Assembly (NCBI GenBank): GCA_031289585.1
Contig: JAITPF010000027.1
Span: forward strand, 1 to 47,297
Length of the DNA: 47,297 bases
Direction: 5' to 3'
Source of the DNA: Endomicrobium sp.
GTDB taxonomy: Bacteria > Elusimicrobiota > Endomicrobiia > Endomicrobiales > Endomicrobiaceae
Made by a program: the position numbers and the translations under genes. The notes beneath the pieces are model-generated. The model searched no databases. It had not been told where the DNA came from and was given only the letters and a program-made list of their open reading frames with translations. Within the stretch, counting starts at the first letter, position 1, and the number at the start of each line of letters is the position of its first letter. This document shows, piece by piece, positions 45,266 through 47,297 of the stretch.

Positions 45266-46963
45266 ATGAAAAAAATTATTGATGTATTAAATCAAGATTT
45301 TGTGGAAATAGTTATTCAAAAATGGCATGAGGTACCGTCACTATATAAAAAAGCATTTCTTGTAATATTTACTGGACTAAATATTGTGTTTGCTTTTCAT
45401 ACAATTAATTTTATGCTGGGCAATCATGATTGGAATTTTGCAATATATGGTATTCGTTTCAACGACTTATTTTCGGTAGGAAGATACTTTCTTAGTTCAA
45501 CAACGCTCTTATTTCTTCATGGCGAGATATTGCCAATTTTTAGTAATGTTATTGGATTTATGGAATATTCATTGGCTGCGGTTTTGCTTTGTTTTTATTG
45601 GAAATTGCCAAAATCTCTGCTTTTATATTCTATTACCGGGCTATTATTGGTTATTCAGCCATATACAATCACGTGGCTGTATTTTTCTTATCAGACTATT
45701 AGCAATTATGGGATAATATTATTTTCTGTAATTGCTTGTATTGTTGGAGAAAGGGCTTCAGAATTTCAGTACGCTAGAGGTAAACGTATTCTTTACGTTA
45801 TTATATCGTTGTTTCTATTTGTTTTTTGTATAGGAACATACGGACCTGCGCTAAATACAATAGCAGTTGTTTTTCTGGGCAGGATTTTTATAGATTTTTT
45901 AAATTCAGACATTTCTAAAAAGAATGTAGTTAATGTTGGTCTAAAGCATATTTATACATGGCTTACCGCAGTGGGAGCTTGTGTCATTCATTACATTATA
46001 GTGTCTGTGTTTAAAGCTAAGGGAATGTTAGTCAATGTTTATACAACTGAGACATTACATCTCAATGAAATCCCTGCAAGATTTATTGATATTGTTGAAA
46101 TTGCATTCAAAAAATTATTATTCTATCCAGTAACATTCTTCAGTTCATCATTTACATACATTTTTACTGTATTACTTTGCATTATGTTATTAAGTGTAGT
46201 TTTTCAAATTATATATTCAAATACTGAAAAGCGTAAAAAAGTTATAAAGATATTAGTATTAATTGCTATATTAATCTTAACGCTGATTTCTACAATGGCA
46301 GCATCTTTTATATCTAGATTAACAAATTTTTATGTACCCAGAGTAGACATGTACGGTTTTGGGATTTTCCATATATTGGCAGTTGTTGTGTTATTTTCTG
46401 CTCGAGTAAATATTTTGAAAAGTATTTGTATGTTGGGGTGTGTAATTTTATTGCAAATTAGTATCATTCAAAATGCAACAGCGCAAAAAGTTTGGAAATT
46501 TGGTTTTGAAGCTGAGAAGATGATGTGGAACAGGCTTCTTACGCGTATAGAAACAACTCCCGGTTTTATTGTCGGTCAAAAATATAAACTTTTACTTATT
46601 GGTGCGTTAAAAAGTTTACGAGGAAATTATTTGCCTGATAGAAATAAGCTTAATTGTAATTGTGAAATGCTAGCAGATTGCTATGATCCAGGCTGGAGTC
46701 CTTTTACTGTAGTGGAGTTTTATAGTTATTCTTTTATTGATGGTGAATTTCGTCGCGTATTTAATAGTTTTCGTGATGCTGATGAACAATCTAAAAATAT
46801 GATGTTTGCAATGTTGCCTGAAATAGAAAGGGCAAAAGTGTGGCCTGATAAGTCATCAGTAATAATTAAGGGGGATATCCTCCTTGTTGTTATGGATCAA
46901 CTATATCTGGATAAATTGCGTGAATTTATAAAAGAAAATCAGAAATCAACTGCTGTAAAATAA
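45266..46963 (+). CDS. GtrII-type membrane glucosyltransferase
   Basis: A 565-aa polytopic protein with roughly ten membrane segments and a soluble C-terminal tail. After an amphipathic N-terminus, the first loop shows NHDWNFAIYGIRFNDLFSVG and RYF, the acidic D..R pattern of the Glucos_trans_II (GtrII) family. Members transfer glucose or another sugar from the polyprenyl carrier to a surface polysaccharide in the periplasm. The C-terminal soluble part (NKLNCNCEMLADCYDPGWSP) has three clustered Cys. With the GtrB- and GtrA-like genes upstream it completes a three-gene O-antigen-type glucosylation module. Acceptor and sugar are unknown. AAGGA precedes the ATG. Confidence 0.75.
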   Translation: MKKIIDVLNQDFVEIVIQKWHEVPSLYKKAFLVIFTGLNIVFAFHTINFMLGNHDWNFAIYGIRFNDLFSVGRYFLSSTTLLFLHGEILPIFSNVIGFMEYSLAAVLLCFYWKLPKSLLLYSITGLLLVIQPYTITWLYFSYQTISNYGIILFSVIACIVGERASEFQYARGKRILYVIISLFLFVFCIGTYGPALNTIAVVFLGRIFIDFLNSDISKKNVVNVGLKHIYTWLTAVGACVIHYIIVSVFKAKGMLVNVYTTETLHLNEIPARFIDIVEIAFKKLLFYPVTFFSSSFTYIFTVLLCIMLLSVVFQIIYSNTEKRKKVIKILVLIAILILTLISTMAASFISRLTNFYVPRVDMYGFGIFHILAVVVLFSARVNILKSICMLGCVILLQISIIQNATAQKVWKFGFEAEKMMWNRLLTRIETTPGFIVGQKYKLLLIGALKSLRGNYLPDRNKLNCNCEMLADCYDPGWSPFTVVEFYSYSFIDGEFRRVFNSFRDADEQSKNMMFAMLPEIERAKVWPDKSSVIIKGDILLVVMDQLYLDKLREFIKENQKSTAVK

Positions 46964-47145
46964 TGTTTGTGTTAATTTTGTGAGGAAGTACAAAATATAT
47001 ATATTATCGGCAAGAGTAGGTTTTTGTGTTAATAGTTAAAAGTACTTGTTTATTGATTATATTAACTCTTGTTTATGGAGAGTTTTGTTATGTTAGCTAT
47101 AAATTGCAATTTTTATTTGGTATTGGGGGTGGGGTAGAGATATAA

Positions 47146-47297
47146 GCTTATGCTGTGTTAATAAAAAATTTCTTGACTTTATTTTAATATAGAGCATTTT
47201 GGTATTGCAAATGATAAAGATAAAAAAAGGATTATCTCTACTAATATATGCTGGAATAAAATCTATAGGCGTTCTATGATAGAAGAACATCAACTTT
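47146..47297 (+). pseudogene. Possible GT2 glycosyltransferase fragment, runs off the window
   Basis: After a stop at 47143-47145 an open frame reads VLIKNFLTLFNIEHFGIAND and STNICWNKIYRRSMIEEHQL to the last base. WNKIYRRSxIEE is typical of the middle of GT2 glycosyltransferases. There is no proper start or ribosome site, so it is probably a truncated piece, though it may continue past the window. The gap 46964-47145 shows no gene. Confidence 0.35.

Overview
The window is low-GC bacterial DNA with tightly packed housekeeping operons interrupted by stretches full of broken genes and transposon debris. Gene content (MEP isoprenoid genes ispD/ispF, clpP-clpX-lon, mnmG, a PorV-like outer-membrane protein, FlgD-Ig and lipoprotein genes of a Gram-negative envelope), strong A+T bias and many freshly broken defence genes fit a host-associated bacterium in early genome reduction. 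My best guess is an Elusimicrobiota endosymbiont of the Endomicrobium type. This is inference from gene families; there is no rRNA in the window to confirm it.

Layout. 1-4768: rsmG, a Lys-rich exported protein, a SemiSWEET sugar transporter, an EFR1-type ferredoxin and mnmG, all on the minus strand, with REP/MITE-like repeats around rsmG. 5128-5286: tRNA-Arg and tRNA-His. 5287-16100: an accessory island. It starts exactly at the 3' end of tRNA-His with the C-terminal remnant of a large serine recombinase, and two more such remnants lie at its right end. Inside are a decayed HinfI-like (GANTC) restriction-modification pair, two decayed IS200/IS605 elements, a frameshifted Cap4-like nuclease domain, an intact Bro-N protein, a restriction-nuclease::DUF1016 chimera, an intact RloC/PrrC-like ATPase whose stop codon overlaps the start of that nuclease, and a class II Fic protein with a poly-A frameshift.

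16152-21510: minus-strand envelope and housekeeping genes (PorV-TPR, FlgD-Ig protein, endonuclease III with an unusual Fe-S ligand, inositol monophosphatase, NlpE-like lipoprotein). 21611-22141: transposase and RhuM debris. 22178-26290: a TPP riboswitch with a terminator controlling thiG-thiH-thiE-thiS, followed by thiF; together these would make the thiazole half of thiamine and join it to the pyrimidine (no thiC or thiD here). 26309-27109: another recombinase-like remnant converging on tRNA-Asp, then tRNA-Lys and tRNA-Leu.

27130-35637: plus-strand proteostasis operon tig-clpP-clpX-lon, translationally coupled to a class V aminotransferase and serA, which probably form a serine-synthesis pair. 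35685-41823: a glycosyltransferase stub, a frameshifted Rrf2 regulator, then minus-strand rlmB, cysS, ispF, ispD, a PIN-TRAM protein, aroE and a GNAT acetyltransferase. 41850-47297: after a transposase 3' fragment, a surface-glycan cluster: a DUF6056-like membrane protein split by a T7 frameshift, GtrB-like and GtrA-like proteins, a GtrII-type glucosyltransferase, and glycosyltransferase fragments.

No CRISPR array, rRNA or complete prophage was seen. Many of the breaks are single-base changes in A, T or C runs, so they may be true early decay, slippage-rescued genes or assembly errors.
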